Shown here in pieces: positions 5,465-5,867 of a stretch of 5,867 nt of DNA. How positions within the stretch are numbered: the first letter of the stretch is position 1; each line of letters opens with the position of its first letter. The stretch is from Eubacterium sp. (lineage in GTDB: Bacteria > Bacillota > Clostridia > Oscillospirales > Acutalibacteraceae). The stretch covers positions 1 to 5,867 of the forward strand of contig JAIDEF010000031.1 in NCBI GenBank assembly GCA_029054965.1, written 5' to 3'. Position numbers and translations under genes: made by a program. The notes beneath the pieces were generated by a model, which was not told the origin of the DNA, did no database searches, and worked only from the letters and a program-made list of their open reading frames with translations.

Positions 5465-5867
5465 TATAATGCGTCTATTGCATCAAATCCTTGCTTGAAA
5501 ATTATATTACCTGTATCTTCCCAAAAAGAATTGCCAGAGTAATTAGTTTTATATGTTACACCAAGTTTATCGTAAAACTCGGAAATATTCTCACTTTCAA
5601 GCTGATAATGCTTATTTACATCACAGTATTGATCAACTGTATAAGCATATGAATGGTGTCCCACTATTTTTGAAAGAAGTGCTGTATTAAGTCCGCACTC
5701 TACCCATCTTGTACAAAATGTATGTCTTAATGTATGTACATCAATTGTTTCATCATTAATCAGAGGTCTGACATATTCCACGAAATCAGAAGTGAAAGTG
5801 TCTGGATCGTAATAATTATCGTTAATATTTCGTTTAATAATAAAATCATTATTATTGAGTTCCATAT
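5464..5867 (-). CDS. Tyrosine recombinase / phage-type integrase, C-terminal part (5' end beyond window)
   Basis: This is the catalytic C-terminal part of a site-specific tyrosine recombinase, which cuts and rejoins DNA to insert or excise a mobile element. Numbering from the ATG at 5865, HTLRH (44-48) gives the His and second Arg of the active site, VGHH (68-71) the next His, and VDQYCDV (77-83) the expected Tyr80 nucleophile, spaced as usual. The first catalytic Arg, the beta-hairpin Lys and the DNA-binding N-terminal domains must lie upstream, outside the window. Full-length relatives are about 350-400 residues, so the ATG at 5865 is probably internal. About 53 residues follow the Tyr, a slightly long tail ending with its own strong terminator. 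The gene reads toward the initiator tRNA, about 145 nt away, which suggests that the tRNA region marks one end of an integrated element. Whether the gene is intact cannot be judged. Confidence 0.9.
   Translation of the reverse strand, partial: MELNNNDFIIKRNINDNYYDPDTFTSDFVEYVRPLINDETIDVHTLRHTFCTRWVECGLNTALLSKIVGHHSYAYTVDQYCDVNKHYQLESENISEFYDKLGVTYKTNYSGNSFWEDTGNIIFKQGFDAIDAL

Overview
The window reads as chromosome from a low-GC, Gram-positive-type bacterium, most likely an anaerobic gut Clostridium relative of the Ruminococcaceae/Oscillospiraceae kind. The reasons are the AT-rich composition, the strong AGGAGG-type ribosome sites, a CCA-encoding tRNA with a consensus sigma-A promoter, the gene families present, and a neighbouring tyrosine recombinase. 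The family-level placement is an inference; no marker gene is present to prove it.

Almost everything is read from the minus strand. In transcription order these are: the 3' part of a tyrosine recombinase (5867-5464); a two-gene ThrE-type threonine/serine exporter (5157-4447 and 4456-4010, overlapping by 10 nt); a glycerate kinase (3934-2873); an unrecognised 72-residue protein (2821-2603); and, 10 nt after it, a large family 38 glycoside hydrolase (alpha-mannosidase type). The hydrolase is open from 2592 to the first base of the window, so it runs off the edge with 864 codons visible. Only one gene lies on the plus strand: an initiator tRNA (fMet) at 5243-5318. It has a near-perfect promoter that is divergent from the exporter genes, and a hairpin terminator.

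The layout suggests three units. The first is the recombinase plus tRNA boundary (5243-5867). A probable mobile element abuts the fMet tRNA gene, separated from it by a tandem 9-mer repeat and a strong hairpin terminator. The second is the amino-acid exporter pair. The third is glycerate kinase, the small protein and the mannosidase. Glycerate kinase seems to have its own promoter, built into a striking 16-bp perfect inverted repeat (3958-3994) whose arms hold the -35 and -10 boxes. That looks like an operator placed to control the kinase and possibly the genes after it. Glycerate and serine are metabolically close, so the exporter/kinase adjacency may be functional, but nothing in the sequence proves it. 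The mannosidase has no signal peptide and should act on mannosides inside the cell.

I see no CRISPR array, insertion sequence, defence system or obviously new multi-gene system. The most interesting items are the palindrome-embedded promoter, the small protein coupled to the mannosidase, and the tRNA-fMet/recombinase junction.
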